Source: Roseitranquillus sp963776845
Lineage (GTDB): Bacteria; Pseudomonadota; Alphaproteobacteria; Rhodobacterales; Rhodobacteraceae
Direction: 5' to 3'
DNA: 64,000 nt
Assembly: GCA_963776845.1 (NCBI GenBank)
Contig: CAVZOJ010000023.1
Location: 71,018 to 135,017, forward strand
Under the pieces are notes generated by a model. The model was not told the DNA's origin. It searched no databases and was given only the letters and a program-made list of their open reading frames with translations. The position numbers and the translations under genes were made by a program. The stretch's first letter is position 1. Each line of letters starts with the position of its first letter. This document shows, in pieces, positions 30,992-39,998 of the stretch.

Positions 30992-31942
30992 TCAGCCGGC
31001 CTGCCGCCAGTCGAAGAAGCCCGGCCCGGCACGCGACAGCAGGCGCTCGGCCAGGTCGTGTCCGAGTGCCGGGCCATCCTCCGCCGGCCCCTCGACGACG
31101 TCGCCGTGCGCCTCCGACCCGTCGGGACGCAGGATCTCTCCCCTGAGCCGAAGGCGGCCATCGGCCAGTTCGGCGAGGCCCGCGATCGGCGTCTCGCAGG
31201 AGCCGTCGAGCCGCGCCAGGTAGGCGCGCTCGGCGGCAATGAGTACGCCCGTTCGATCATCGTGTATCGGCTCGAGCAGGGCGGCGGCGCGGCTGTCATC
31301 CTGCCGCCGCTCGATGCCGATCGCCCCCTGCGCCACCGCCGGTAGCATCTCATCGGCGTCGATCGCCGTCATCGGGACCTCGTCTTGCATGCCCAGACGG
31401 TGCAGCCCCGCGACCGCCAGGAACGTCGCCTCGGCGACACCGTCCTCGAGCTTTCGCAACCGGGTCTGCACGTTGCCGCGGAACTCCACGACAGTGACGT
31501 CAGAGCGCCGGTTCAGAAGCTGGGCGCGGCGACGCAACGACGACGTTCCGACCACCGCGCCCTCGCGCAGGTCGCGCAGCCATCCGCGACCCGGCGAGAT
31601 GAAGGCGTCGCGCACATCCTCCCGGGGCAAATAGGTGTCGAGCATCAACCCGTGCGGCTGATCGACGGGCATGTCCTTCATCGAATGCACCGCCACGTCG
31701 ATTTCGCCCGACAGCAGCGCCTCCTCGATCTCCTTGGTAAAGAGGCCCTTGCCGCCGATCTCCTTGAGCGGCCGATCGATCACGCGGTCGCCCGTGGTCT
31801 TGATCGTGACGATCTCGAAGGCTTCGAACGGAAGGTCGTGCGCCCGTGCCAGGCGCGCGCGTGTCTCGTTGGCCTGTGCCAGCGCCAGGGGCGAGCCACG
31901 GGTGCCGAGGCGGAACGGTTTCTGGGGGTCGGGCGCGTTCAT
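30992..31942 (-). CDS. hemC: Porphobilinogen deaminase (hydroxymethylbilane synthase)
   Basis: A 316-residue cytoplasmic enzyme that joins four porphobilinogens into hydroxymethylbilane in tetrapyrrole synthesis. The start RLGTRGSPLALAQANETRARL, the catalytic-loop KDMPVD, the arginine-rich TSSLRRRAQLL, and LDGSCETPIAG, with the dipyrromethane-cofactor cysteine at residue 249, are all visible. Length is normal. It is divergent from hemE over 74 bp, so the two haem genes share a promoter region. The 183-bp convergent gap to tesA contains only weak hairpins. Confidence 0.96.
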   Translation of the reverse strand: MNAPDPQKPFRLGTRGSPLALAQANETRARLARAHDLPFEAFEIVTIKTTGDRVIDRPLKEIGGKGLFTKEIEEALLSGEIDVAVHSMKDMPVDQPHGLMLDTYLPREDVRDAFISPGRGWLRDLREGAVVGTSSLRRRAQLLNRRSDVTVVEFRGNVQTRLRKLEDGVAEATFLAVAGLHRLGMQDEVPMTAIDADEMLPAVAQGAIGIERRQDDSRAAALLEPIHDDRTGVLIAAERAYLARLDGSCETPIAGLAELADGRLRLRGEILRPDGSEAHGDVVEGPAEDGPALGHDLAERLLSRAGPGFFDWRQAG

Positions 31943-32016
31943 GACACCTCCCTACCGGGCCGCGCCTGTCTCGGCAACTTGACATCCGCGCCGGCGCGCG
32001 GGACGAGGCATGCCTG

Positions 32017-33048
32017 ATGACCAAGCTCCTTCTCCGCGCCCTCGCCGGCGAGACGTTGCCAGTGCCGCCGGTCTGGATGATGCGCCAGGCCGGGCGCTAC
32101 CTGCCCGAATACCGCGCGACGCGCGGGAAAGCCGGGGACTTCCTATCGCTCTGCTACACGCCGGATTTCGCGGCAGAGGTCACCTTGCAGCCGATCCGGC
32201 GCTACGGGTTCGACGCGGCGATCCTCTTCGCGGACATCCTGCTCGTGCCGCACGCGCTCGGCGCCGACCTGCGCTTCGTCACCGGAGAGGGTCCGCGCCT
32301 GTCGACGGTGACGTCGGCCGCGGACCTGGCGGGCTTGCGTCCTGTCGACGACATCGACGAGACGCTGTCGCCGGTCTACGAGACACTCCGCATCCTTCGT
32401 CGCGAGCTTCCGGCCGAGACGACGCTCATCGGCTTTGCCGGCGCGCCGTGGACGGTGGCGACCTACATGATCGCCGGCCAGGGCACGCCCGATCAGGCGC
32501 CGGCGCACGCGCTGATGCGCGACGCGCCCGAGGTCTTCGACGACCTGATGGACCGGCTGACAGAGGCGACGATAGCTTACCTTTCGCGCCAGGCCGAAGC
32601 GGGCGCCGAGGTGCTGAAGCTGTTCGATTCCTGGGCCGGGTCTCTCGACGGCGAGGCGTTCGAGACGTATGCCGTGCGCCCGGCCGCCCGCATCGTCGCC
32701 GCGCTGAAGAAGCGCCACCCGGACGTGCCGATCATTGCCTTCCCGCGCGAGGCAGGACCGCGCTACGAGGGATTTGCAGAGGCGACGGGCGCGGATGCGG
32801 TCGCCCTCGACACCTCGGTCGACGCCGCGTGGGCGGTCGAGCACGTGCAGCAGCGCGGCCCGACCTGCGTTCAGGGCAACCTAGATCCCGCGCTCCTGGT
32901 CAGCGGCGGCGATGCCCTCGTCTCGGAGACGCGGCGGATCGTGGACGCCTTCTCGCAGGGACCGCACATCTTCAATCTCGGCCACGGCATCACGCCCGAC
33001 GCCGACCCCGAGAACGTCTCACGCATGCTCGAAGCGATCCGCGGGTAG
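32017..33048 (+). CDS. hemE: Uroporphyrinogen decarboxylase
   Basis: A 343-residue cytoplasmic enzyme converting uroporphyrinogen III to coproporphyrinogen III. The N-terminal signature PPVWMMRQAGRYLPEYRATR, the FADILLVPHALG strand, GFAGAPWTVATYMI and the C-terminal NLGHGITPDADPENV are hallmarks. ATG 32017 gives the usual length. It is divergent from hemC. The 147 bp after it hold no gene. Confidence 0.97.
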   Translation: MTKLLLRALAGETLPVPPVWMMRQAGRYLPEYRATRGKAGDFLSLCYTPDFAAEVTLQPIRRYGFDAAILFADILLVPHALGADLRFVTGEGPRLSTVTSAADLAGLRPVDDIDETLSPVYETLRILRRELPAETTLIGFAGAPWTVATYMIAGQGTPDQAPAHALMRDAPEVFDDLMDRLTEATIAYLSRQAEAGAEVLKLFDSWAGSLDGEAFETYAVRPAARIVAALKKRHPDVPIIAFPREAGPRYEGFAEATGADAVALDTSVDAAWAVEHVQQRGPTCVQGNLDPALLVSGGDALVSETRRIVDAFSQGPHIFNLGHGITPDADPENVSRMLEAIRG

Positions 33049-33195
33049 CGAGGCCGTCTGTCGCACCGCCACGCGCCGGTGCGTGCTGGCGCCCAGCGCC
33101 ATGGGGTAGTGAATTTCGGACGCGGCGCGCCTCATCTCCGAGTTCGGTTGTAGCCACGGGTGGCAGTGTGCCGACCGGCTTGGGCGCGGGCGCGA

Positions 33196-34416
33196 CTAGG
33201 AAAGCGTACCGACCTGCATGAGGCTCCAGTCCGGCATCTCGCCCGCGGCGAGCCGTCGCTCAACCGGCGCCATCGGGTACTTCAAGCCGGTCGCGCAGTT
33301 CCACAGCAGCGCCGTCTCGTCGCGCGAGACGCGCCCCTCCTCCAGCGACTGCTGATATGCGACGGCCGTGGCGGCGCCCTCGGGACACAGAAGAAGGCCG
33401 TCGAGCGCGGCGATCCGGTCGCGCATCGCGAGGATCGCGTGGTCGGACACCGCCGCGCACCAGCCGCCAGATTCCCGCACCGCGCGCAGGATCAGGAAGT
33501 CGCCCACCGCGACGGGCACGCGGATGCCGGCCGCAACGGTGCGCGCATCCTCCCACAACGGGGCGTGCTCGTCACCGCGCTCCCAGGCGCGGACGATCGG
33601 CGCACAGCCCGTCGCCTGAACCGCGACCATGCGCGGCAGATCGCCGTCGAGCCAGCCCAGCCCGCGCAATTCGGCGAAGGCCTTCCACATCCCGATCAGG
33701 CCGGTGCCGCCGCCCGTCGGGTAGAAGATGACGTCGGGCAGGCGCCAACCCAATTGCTGCGCCAGCTCCAGCCCCATCGTCTTCTTGCCCTCGATCCGGT
33801 AAGGCTCCTTCAGGGTCGAGACGTCGAACCAGCCGGCCCGTGCCTTTCCCTCGCCGACGATCCGCCCGCAGTCGTTGATGAGGCCGTCGACGCGCCACGT
33901 CTCGGCGCCCTGCTGCGCGATCTCCCGGACGTTGATCTCGGGTGTGTCCGAGGGGCAGAAGACCGTCGCCCTGATGCCCCCTCGCGCGGCGTAGGCGGCC
34001 ATCGCGGCGCCGGCATTGCCGTTCGTCGGGATCGCCAGGTGCGACAGGCCGAACTCGCGCGCCATCGAGACGGCGAGCGCCAGCCCTCGCGCCTTGAAGC
34101 TGCCCGTCGGCAGGCGCCCCTCGTCCTTTACGAGGACGTTGCCGCCGAGCGTCCGGCGGTCCAGGCCGATGATCGGCGTGACCACCTCGCCCAGCGAAAG
34201 TCGATTGGACGGCTGCGTCACCGGCAGCATCGCTGCGAAGCGCCAGAAACCGGGATCGCTCGCAGGGGCGTCGCGGTCGAGAGTCGTTCGCATCCGATCG
34301 AGGTCGTACCTGACCAGGAGGGGACGACCGGCTTCCGACAGCCCGTGCGGCTGCCCGGCCGGGGACCGGTCACCGGTCTTCGAGCATTCGAGATGGCTGA
34401 CGAAGGTCTCTGTCAT
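33196..34416 (-). CDS. Threonine synthase (PLP, fold type II)
   Basis: A 406-residue PLP enzyme. The cofactor lysine is in TGSFKARG (Lys108), the phosphate loop is PTGGGTGLIGMW, and IPTNGNAGAAMAAYAARGG precedes it. The N-terminus FVSHLECSKTGDRSPAGQPHGLSEAGRPLLVRYDL is the zinc-less class typical of long threonine synthases that act on O-phospho-homoserine. A related threonine dehydratase-like role is less likely given that N-terminal lobe. It stands alone, co-directional with the exported protein upstream. Confidence 0.85.
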   Translation of the reverse strand: MTETFVSHLECSKTGDRSPAGQPHGLSEAGRPLLVRYDLDRMRTTLDRDAPASDPGFWRFAAMLPVTQPSNRLSLGEVVTPIIGLDRRTLGGNVLVKDEGRLPTGSFKARGLALAVSMAREFGLSHLAIPTNGNAGAAMAAYAARGGIRATVFCPSDTPEINVREIAQQGAETWRVDGLINDCGRIVGEGKARAGWFDVSTLKEPYRIEGKKTMGLELAQQLGWRLPDVIFYPTGGGTGLIGMWKAFAELRGLGWLDGDLPRMVAVQATGCAPIVRAWERGDEHAPLWEDARTVAAGIRVPVAVGDFLILRAVRESGGWCAAVSDHAILAMRDRIAALDGLLLCPEGAATAVAYQQSLEEGRVSRDETALLWNCATGLKYPMAPVERRLAAGEMPDWSLMQVGTLS

Positions 34417-34476
34417 GCGTGGCTCCTCCGGGCACGAGCCTTGCCCCGGCTGCCACGCCTGGTCCAGTCCCGGCCT

Positions 34477-35508
34477 TCAGCGCCGGGTGAGGCGCAGACC
34501 GATCATCGCGGCGGCAAGCAGCACCAGCGATCCAGGGAGCGGGACCGGGGCGGGCTGGCGCTCGACCGGCGCACCTGGCAGCTCCGGATCGGGCTTGTCC
34601 TCCGGCAAGTCGGGTCCACCGGGGACCGGCTCGAAAGGTGTACTGCCGGGTCCACCGGGAGGCGGCGGTCCGAAGTTGCTCTGCGGAACGAAGACAATCG
34701 GCTGCTGCTCGGGCGCGCGCGCCGGACCGATGCGCGGTCCGCTGCGGGAAGGTCCGCCCAGCGCGGCGTGGAAGATACCGCCCGGCGCCTTGATTGCCCC
34801 ACCGCCTATCGTCGAGCGGCGGCTCATCGAGGGCAGGCCGGGATACTTCCACGGGCCGAAGACGGACCGATACGATGCTGGGTTGAGGCGCACCGCGTAG
34901 TCGCGCGGCACAACGTTCGCCGCCGGCGCAGAAGCGCCGTCCTCGACGGAGAGGGGCACGAACGGCGCCTCTGCGTCCAATGGTGTGAACTCCTCAAGAT
35001 ACATCACCGGCATCGGAACCATCGAGAACCCGTAGGAGGCGAGAAGCAGCTCCTCCAGATCCATGGCCGTCTCGGACTCTCGGGTCGCGGCGGGCAGCTC
35101 GCCGCACGTCTCCTCAAGCCGGCGGAGGTAGGTGTCGTATTCGCCCTCCACCAGCTCGCGACCATAGACTTCGCGGGCGAGTTCCTCCGCCCCCATGAGC
35201 CCGGCGCACGGCTGCGGGATGCAGAATGCCGGGCTGCGCATGTCGCCCTTCGCGGCAGGGAACTGCGCGTCCCAGTCGCCGCCATCGACGCAGCCGAGGC
35301 CGCTTGGATCCCATCTCAGGTTACCATCGTGGTCGCTCATCGGATGCGACACGGCAGCTCCGGTATACCGGAAGCCGTACAGAAGCTCGGCGAGCGACAG
35401 CGTTCCGCCAAGCGCCGCGGGGGCCGCTGGCGGCTCCGATGGACTGGCGAGGATGGCACTGGCAGGCGCGCCGCAAAGCAGCGCTAAACAGAAAACTCGG
35501 GACAACAT
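34477..35508 (-). CDS. Exported protein with VPLPA-CTERM-like sorting tail
   Basis: A 343-residue secreted protein. It has a signal peptide (MLSRVFCLALLCGAPASA), a mature region without a domain I can name but with three cysteine-containing patches in the first 120 residues, then a proline-rich linker (about 255-315). The C-terminus APVPLPGSLVLLAAAMIGLRLTRR has motif, hydrophobic helix and basic end, as in VPLPA-CTERM proteins processed by an exosortase-type system in roseobacters. No exosortase is in this window. ATG 35508 is chosen over GTG 35535 because it starts at the signal peptide. Confidence 0.75.
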   Translation of the reverse strand: MLSRVFCLALLCGAPASAILASPSEPPAAPAALGGTLSLAELLYGFRYTGAAVSHPMSDHDGNLRWDPSGLGCVDGGDWDAQFPAAKGDMRSPAFCIPQPCAGLMGAEELAREVYGRELVEGEYDTYLRRLEETCGELPAATRESETAMDLEELLLASYGFSMVPMPVMYLEEFTPLDAEAPFVPLSVEDGASAPAANVVPRDYAVRLNPASYRSVFGPWKYPGLPSMSRRSTIGGGAIKAPGGIFHAALGGPSRSGPRIGPARAPEQQPIVFVPQSNFGPPPPGGPGSTPFEPVPGGPDLPEDKPDPELPGAPVERQPAPVPLPGSLVLLAAAMIGLRLTRR

Positions 35509-35551
35509 CACAACACACCCATGGCGTCTAGCCACGGGAATGTTCTAGCGG

Positions 35552-35574
35552 TCACTCGATTTTTCCGCGAGTGA
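35552..35574. repeat. Short hairpin in the rimO upstream region
   Basis: TCACTCG (35552-35558) and CGAGTGA (35568-35574) flank a 9-nt spacer between the divergent exported-protein gene and rimO. It could be an operator or a 5' UTR hairpin; nothing more can be said. Confidence 0.35.
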
Positions 35575-35658
35575 AAGGTGGGTCTTTGGTTAAAACTCGC
35601 GAAGTCGGAGGCGGGACGCGGCTTCCCTCAGGTACGAACTTCTTCTAAGGCGCGCCGG

Positions 35659-37056
35659 ATGACGACGAATCCCCCCGACCTTCGCCCCGACCGCGCCACC
35701 GCGCGCCTGGAGCCCGCCCGGCGGGCCGGACAGCCGACGATCGGCATGGTTAGCCTTGGCTGCCCCAAGGCGCTGGTCGACAGCGAGCGGATCCTGACGC
35801 GGCTCAGGGCCGAAGGCTATGGGTTGTCAGCCGACTACGCCGGCGCGGACGCCGTCATCGTCAACACCTGCGGCTTTCTCGACAGCGCCAAGGCGGAAAG
35901 CCTCGGCGCGATCGGCGAGGCGTTGGCCGAAAATGGCCGGGTGATCGTCACCGGCTGTCTCGGCGCCGAGCCCGACTACATCACTGGTGCGCATCCAAGG
36001 GTGCTGGCGGTGACGGGCCCGCACCAGTACGAGGCGGTCCTTGACGCGGTACACGCGGCCGTGCCGCCCGCGCCCGACCCTTTCGTCGATCTGCTGCCGC
36101 CGACCGGCGTCCGCCTGACGCCGCGACACTACAGCTACCTCAAGATTTCCGAGGGCTGTAACCACAAGTGCCGATTCTGCATCATCCCCGACATGCGCGG
36201 GCGGCTCGCGTCGCGCCCTGTTCACGCCGTTCTGCGGGAAGCGGAGAAGCTGGTCGAGGCTGGCGTGCGGGAACTCCTCGTCATCAGCCAGGACACGTCG
36301 GCCTACGGCGTCGACCGCCGGCACGACGCGCATCCGTGGAAGGGCCGCGAGGTGCGCAGCCACATCACCGATCTCGCCGGCGAACTTGGGCGGCTCGGGG
36401 CGTGGGTCCGGCTGCACTACGTGTACCCCTACCCCCATGTGCGCGAGCTGGTGCCGCTGATGGCCGAGGGTCTGGTACTGCCCTACCTCGACATCCCGTT
36501 CCAGCACGCGCACCCGGACACGCTGCGCCGCATGGCGCGCCCTGCCGCCGCGGCAAGGACCCTCGACGAGATCGCGGCGTGGCGAAGCGTCTGCCCGGAC
36601 ATCGCCATCCGCTCGACCTTCATCGTCGGCTATCCGGGCGAGAGCGAAAGCGAGTTCCAGACCCTGCTCGACTGGCTCGACGAGGCGCAACTCGATCGCG
36701 TCGGGTGCTTCAGATACGAGAACGTCGCCGGAGCACGCTCGAACGCGCTGCCCGATCACGTCCCGGAGCAACTCAAGGACGAACGCTGGCACCGCTTCAT
36801 GGAGAAGGCTCAGGCCATCAGCGCGGCGAAACTCGCCGCCAAGGTCGGCACCCGGCAGGACGTCATCGTCGACCTGGTGGAGGACGATGCCGCAACCTGC
36901 CGCACCAGAGCCGACGCGCCCGAGATCGACGGCAACCTCTTCATCGACGAGGGACACCAGACGCTCTCGCCGGGTGATATCGTCGAGGTCACGGTCGACG
37001 AGGCTGGGGACTACGACCTGTGGGGTCGACTGCGCGAGAGTTCGGCGAGCGCCTGA
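35659..37056 (+). CDS. rimO: Ribosomal protein S12 methylthiotransferase RimO
   Basis: A 465-residue radical-SAM enzyme that adds a methylthio group to an aspartate of ribosomal protein S12. The UPF0004 domain (VSLGCPKALVDSERIL, NTCGFLDSA, GCLGAEPD) binds one FeS cluster. The radical-SAM domain has CNHKCRFC (Cys167, 171, 174) binding the SAM cluster, and a TRAM domain ends the protein (GDIVEVTVDEAGDYDLWGR). ATG 35659 is preferred; an upstream GTG would add 27 unconserved residues. The last few residues (ESSASA) run up to an IS5 remnant and may have been altered by it. Confidence 0.93.
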   Translation: MTTNPPDLRPDRATARLEPARRAGQPTIGMVSLGCPKALVDSERILTRLRAEGYGLSADYAGADAVIVNTCGFLDSAKAESLGAIGEALAENGRVIVTGCLGAEPDYITGAHPRVLAVTGPHQYEAVLDAVHAAVPPAPDPFVDLLPPTGVRLTPRHYSYLKISEGCNHKCRFCIIPDMRGRLASRPVHAVLREAEKLVEAGVRELLVISQDTSAYGVDRRHDAHPWKGREVRSHITDLAGELGRLGAWVRLHYVYPYPHVRELVPLMAEGLVLPYLDIPFQHAHPDTLRRMARPAAAARTLDEIAAWRSVCPDIAIRSTFIVGYPGESESEFQTLLDWLDEAQLDRVGCFRYENVAGARSNALPDHVPEQLKDERWHRFMEKAQAISAAKLAAKVGTRQDVIVDLVEDDAATCRTRADAPEIDGNLFIDEGHQTLSPGDIVEVTVDEAGDYDLWGRLRESSASA

Positions 37057-37074
37057 AGGTCCGGACTCCCGGTG

Positions 37075-37577
37075 ATCTCGCGGTGATCTCGACGGGGCGG
37101 ATCTCCAGCGTTTCCCCGTCGATCCCGATGTGGATCTTTCGCCAGACCCGTCGTTTTGGGCCGCCATGCTTGCGGGCGTGCCACTCGCCTTCACCTTCGA
37201 CCTTGATACCCCGTGCTGTCGATCAGCAGGGGCGTGCTGAACTCAGGCACCGTCCAGTCGAGACCGACCAGCCGCAACAGGCTCTCGACGAAGCCCGTCG
37301 TCTGCCGCAGCGCCATGCCGAACGGCACCCTCATCGTCAGGCACGTCTGGATCGCGGTGTCACTGCAGGTCTGCTGACGGCCACGCTTGCCTGTCGGCGC
37401 GGCATCCCAGATCATCTCGGGGTCGAACCAGATCGTCAGCGAGCCCCGGCGCTTGAGCGCCTCGTTACAGGCCGGCCAGTCCCTGGTCTTGTAGGTCGGT
37501 CGTGGGGTCTGCTCATGCATCCCAGCTACCACACTGGATTCACGAGATGAATCCTTCACGCGATTTGTGCAACAGAG
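37075..37577 (-). pseudogene. IS5-family transposase remnant
   Basis: The transposase N-terminus starts at ATG 37520 with TYKTRDWPACNEALKRRGSL and AAPTGKRGRQQTCSD, followed by MALRQTTGFVESLLRLVGLDW. The segment normally between the FST and LLIDSTG motifs is missing. One extra G then shifts the frame (STG-IKVEGEGEWHARKHGG in the next frame), and the copy stops near 37075 beside rimO. The left terminus, GGCTCTGTTGCACAAA on the minus strand, lies at about 37559-37577. It is a dead fragment with an internal deletion, a frameshift and a 3' truncation. Confidence 0.75.
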
Positions 37578-37616
37578 CCCCTCTCTGACGGCAGGGAGGG
37601 CGGGGGCATTTCCACT

Positions 37617-38648
37617 GTGGAGCTGTATCGGAAGGTTCGCCGCGCCTGCTTCAGGCAAGGCATGAGCAAGCGCGCCATCGCGCGTCACTTCGGGATCTCG
37701 CGCGACAGCGTTGGCAAGATGATCGTCTTCTCGGTGCCGTCGGGCTACCGGAGGACGGCGCCGATCAAGCGACCGAAGCTGGACGGGTTCACCGAGATCA
37801 TCGACGCTTGGCTGCGTGACGACGCCGACCCCCTCGCAAGCAGCGGCACACGGCCGAGCGGGTCCTCGACCGGCTTCGTGACGAGCACGGGTTCACCGGC
37901 GGCTACACCATCGTGAAGGCATACCTGCGCGAGCATCAGCGGCGCAGCCGCGAGATGTTCGTGCCGCTTCACCATGCGCCCGGGCACGCGCAGGCGGACT
38001 TCGGCGAGGTGATGGTCGTCATCGGCGGGGTCGAGCAGAAAGCGCATTTCTTCGCCTTCGACCTGCCGCACGGCGATGCGTGTTACGTCGGCGCGTATCC
38101 GGCGGCGACGGCGGAGGCGTGGACCGACGGCCAGGTCCATTTGTTCGCATTCCTCGGGCGGGTGCCGCTGTCGGTGCTCTACGACAACGACCGCTGCCCG
38201 GTGACGCGCATCCTGCCGGACGGGACGCGCAAACGGGCGACGCTCTTCAGCGGGATGCTGTCGCACTACGTGATCGAGGACCGATACGGCCGGCCCGGGA
38301 AGGGCAATGACAAAGGCGCGGTCGAGGGGACCGTCGGCTGGTCTCGGCGCAACTTCATGGTGGCCACCGCGGTTTGCGACCTGCGACGAGTTCGACGACT
38401 GGCTGGAGGAGCAATGCCGCAGGCGGCAGCCGGAGATCCTGCGGGCGCACCAGGAGACGAGGCAATGATGCCGCTGCCTGCGGCGCCGTTCAAGGCCTGC
38501 GACCAGTCGCGCGGACGGGTCAGTTCGCAGGCGCTGGTGCGCTACAGGAGTTCGAGCGTGAAAGAATTCGATCCAGTGGATCGATTTTAGCGAAGAACGA
38601 CTATTCGGTGCCGGTCGCCTATGGCCACAGCGACGTCTGGATCAGGGG
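37617..38648 (+). pseudogene. IS21-family IstA transposase remnant
   Basis: From GTG 37617 the text MELYRKVRRACFRQGMSKRA and HFGISRDSVGKM is the IstA helix-turn-helix. A frameshift follows near 37840. The catalytic rve core continues from about 37913 (APGHAQADFGEVMVVIGG, ALYDN-like VLYDNDRC, GNDKGAVEGTVG). Further indels occur near 38375-38460, and the end (YSVPVAYGHSDVWIRG) is cut at about 38648 where a spermidine synthase fragment begins. IstB is absent. A 44-bp palindromic insert lies at 38549-38592. Confidence 0.78.
38549..38592 (+). repeat. Palindromic insert with TCC-AGT-GGA core inside istA remnant
   Basis: This 44-bp stretch interrupts the conserved IstA text VRYR-NDYSVPV. Its core TCGATCC-AGT-GGATCGA (38568-38584) is a 7-bp perfect hairpin. 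It starts AGTT, ends CG, and resembles the 42-bp insert in the IS481 gene at 53984-54025, read in the same orientation relative to the transposase. Its length puts the downstream part out of frame. Confidence 0.6.
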
Positions 38649-38649
38649 C

Positions 38650-38884
38650 CGCGCGAAGCGTGAAGCCGATGCCGAGCCCGCCGATCAGTAGCCGCGGCGG
38701 CGGACGGTCGCCGAGCTGCTCGATGGAGAGCGTCGCCAGCGCCTCCTCCGATCCGCTGAGGCGGCTGCTCTTCAGCTCCCTGCCGCGGTAGAGACGGATC
38801 GAGAATCCGTCGCCGCGCCGCATCAGCCGCATTTGGCTCACCCTCGGGTGTCGTCGCCGATCCAAATTCGTGCCATGGCAGCAC
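38650..38884 (-). pseudogene. Spermidine synthase-like protein, N-terminal fragment
   Basis: Reading down from GTG 38884: LPWHEFGSATTPEGEP, then an extra A near 38833 shifts to MRLMRRGDGFSIRL, SSRLSGSEEALATL and PRLLIGGLGIGFTLRAA. This is the start of the polyamine aminopropyltransferase-like SAM fold with its glycine-rich motif. The gene is cut by the IS21 remnant at about 38650. It lies downstream of the sugar operon on the same strand. Confidence 0.65.
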
Positions 38885-39028
38885 AGTGCGTCTCCCCCCT
38901 CGCGTCCCGTCGATGCCTCTACGCCACCGAGGAATTCTGCAACGCCGTCCGCACGCCATTTCGATGGCCGACGCTGCCTTGCGCGACGCTTTTCGGTCCG
39001 GATGGCGGGTGGCAGCCTCCCGCCCCGG

Positions 39029-39998
39029 CTAGGCTGGCGCGCGGGTGGTGAGGCGCAGCAGGCCCTTCTGCAGCAGAATGAAGGCGAGGAGCAGCGCACC
39101 GATGACGATCTTGGTCCACCAACTTGATAGGGACCCGTCGAAGACGATGTAGGTCTGTATCAGCCCCATCGTGAGCACGCCGAACAGCGTTCCAACGACG
39201 TAGCCGGCGCCGCCGGTCAGCAGCGTGCCGCCGATCACCACCGCGGCGATGGCTGTGAGTTCCGTGCCGACTGTCGCGAGCGGATAGCCCGAGCCCGTGT
39301 AGATCGCGAAGACGATACCGGCCAAGCCGGCCATGAGCCCCGAGAACGCATAGATGGCGATGGTCGTGCGTCCAACTTCGACACCCATCAGGCGCGCAGT
39401 TGACGGACCGCCGCCGATGGCGAAGACACTGGCGCCGAAGCGGGTTCGGTGGGCAACAAGCGCGCCGGCCGCTATCGATAGCACCATGAGCCCACCGATC
39501 AGCGTGAAGCGCCCACCACCGGGCATCCGCCAGTAGGAACCCTGAAGCGCCTCGAAGAAGGGATGATCGATCGGCACCGAGTTCGATTGTCAGCATGTAG
39601 GCGGCGCCACGGGCCAGGAACATTCCCGCCAGCGTCACGATGAAGGCCGGCATGGCGAGGGCGTGAATGACCGCCCCCATCGCGGCGCCGAAGCCAGTGG
39701 TCACAACCAGCAACAAGGCGAAGACGGCGAGCGGATGCAACCCCGTGTCGCGCAGCAGAACCGCAACGAAGACGCCCGAAAAGGCGATTACCGAACCCAC
39801 GCTCAGGTCGATGCCGCCCGACAGGATCACCACGGTCATGCCGACCGCGACGATGCCCAGATATGCGTTGTCGGTGAGAAGATTGCCCATCACGCGGGTG
39901 GACAGCATGAACGGAAACTGAAGCCAGCAGAGGAAGTAGGCCGTAACGAAAATCGCGACCGTGGCGAGAAGCGGAAACATTCTGGGGTTCGGAGCCAT
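39029..39998 (-). pseudogene. Sugar ABC transporter permease (YjfF-like), one frameshift
   Basis: The second permease of a galactofuranose/arabinofuranose-type importer. The N-terminal half (LLATVAIFVTAYFLCW, GMTVVILSGGIDLSVGSVIAFSG, MPAFIVTLAGMFLARGAAY) shifts by one extra base near 39586 into VPIDHPFFEALQGSYW, FAIGGGPSTARLMGV, YAFSGLMAGLAGIVF and VIGGTLLTGGAGYVVGTLFGV. A corrected product would be 322 residues, the normal length. Its ATG overlaps the ytfT-like stop (ATGA). A single indel in a well-kept gene could be a sequencing error. Confidence 0.82.

Noticed and set aside
33160..35487. Long plus-strand frame across threonine synthase and the VPLPA-tail gene
   Set aside because: Antisense to two well-supported genes; no recognisable domain.
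37545..37563. GGATTCA-CGAGA-TGAATCC hairpin as a chromosomal regulatory site
   Set aside because: It lies just inside the IS5 left end upstream of the transposase start, so it most likely belongs to the IS.
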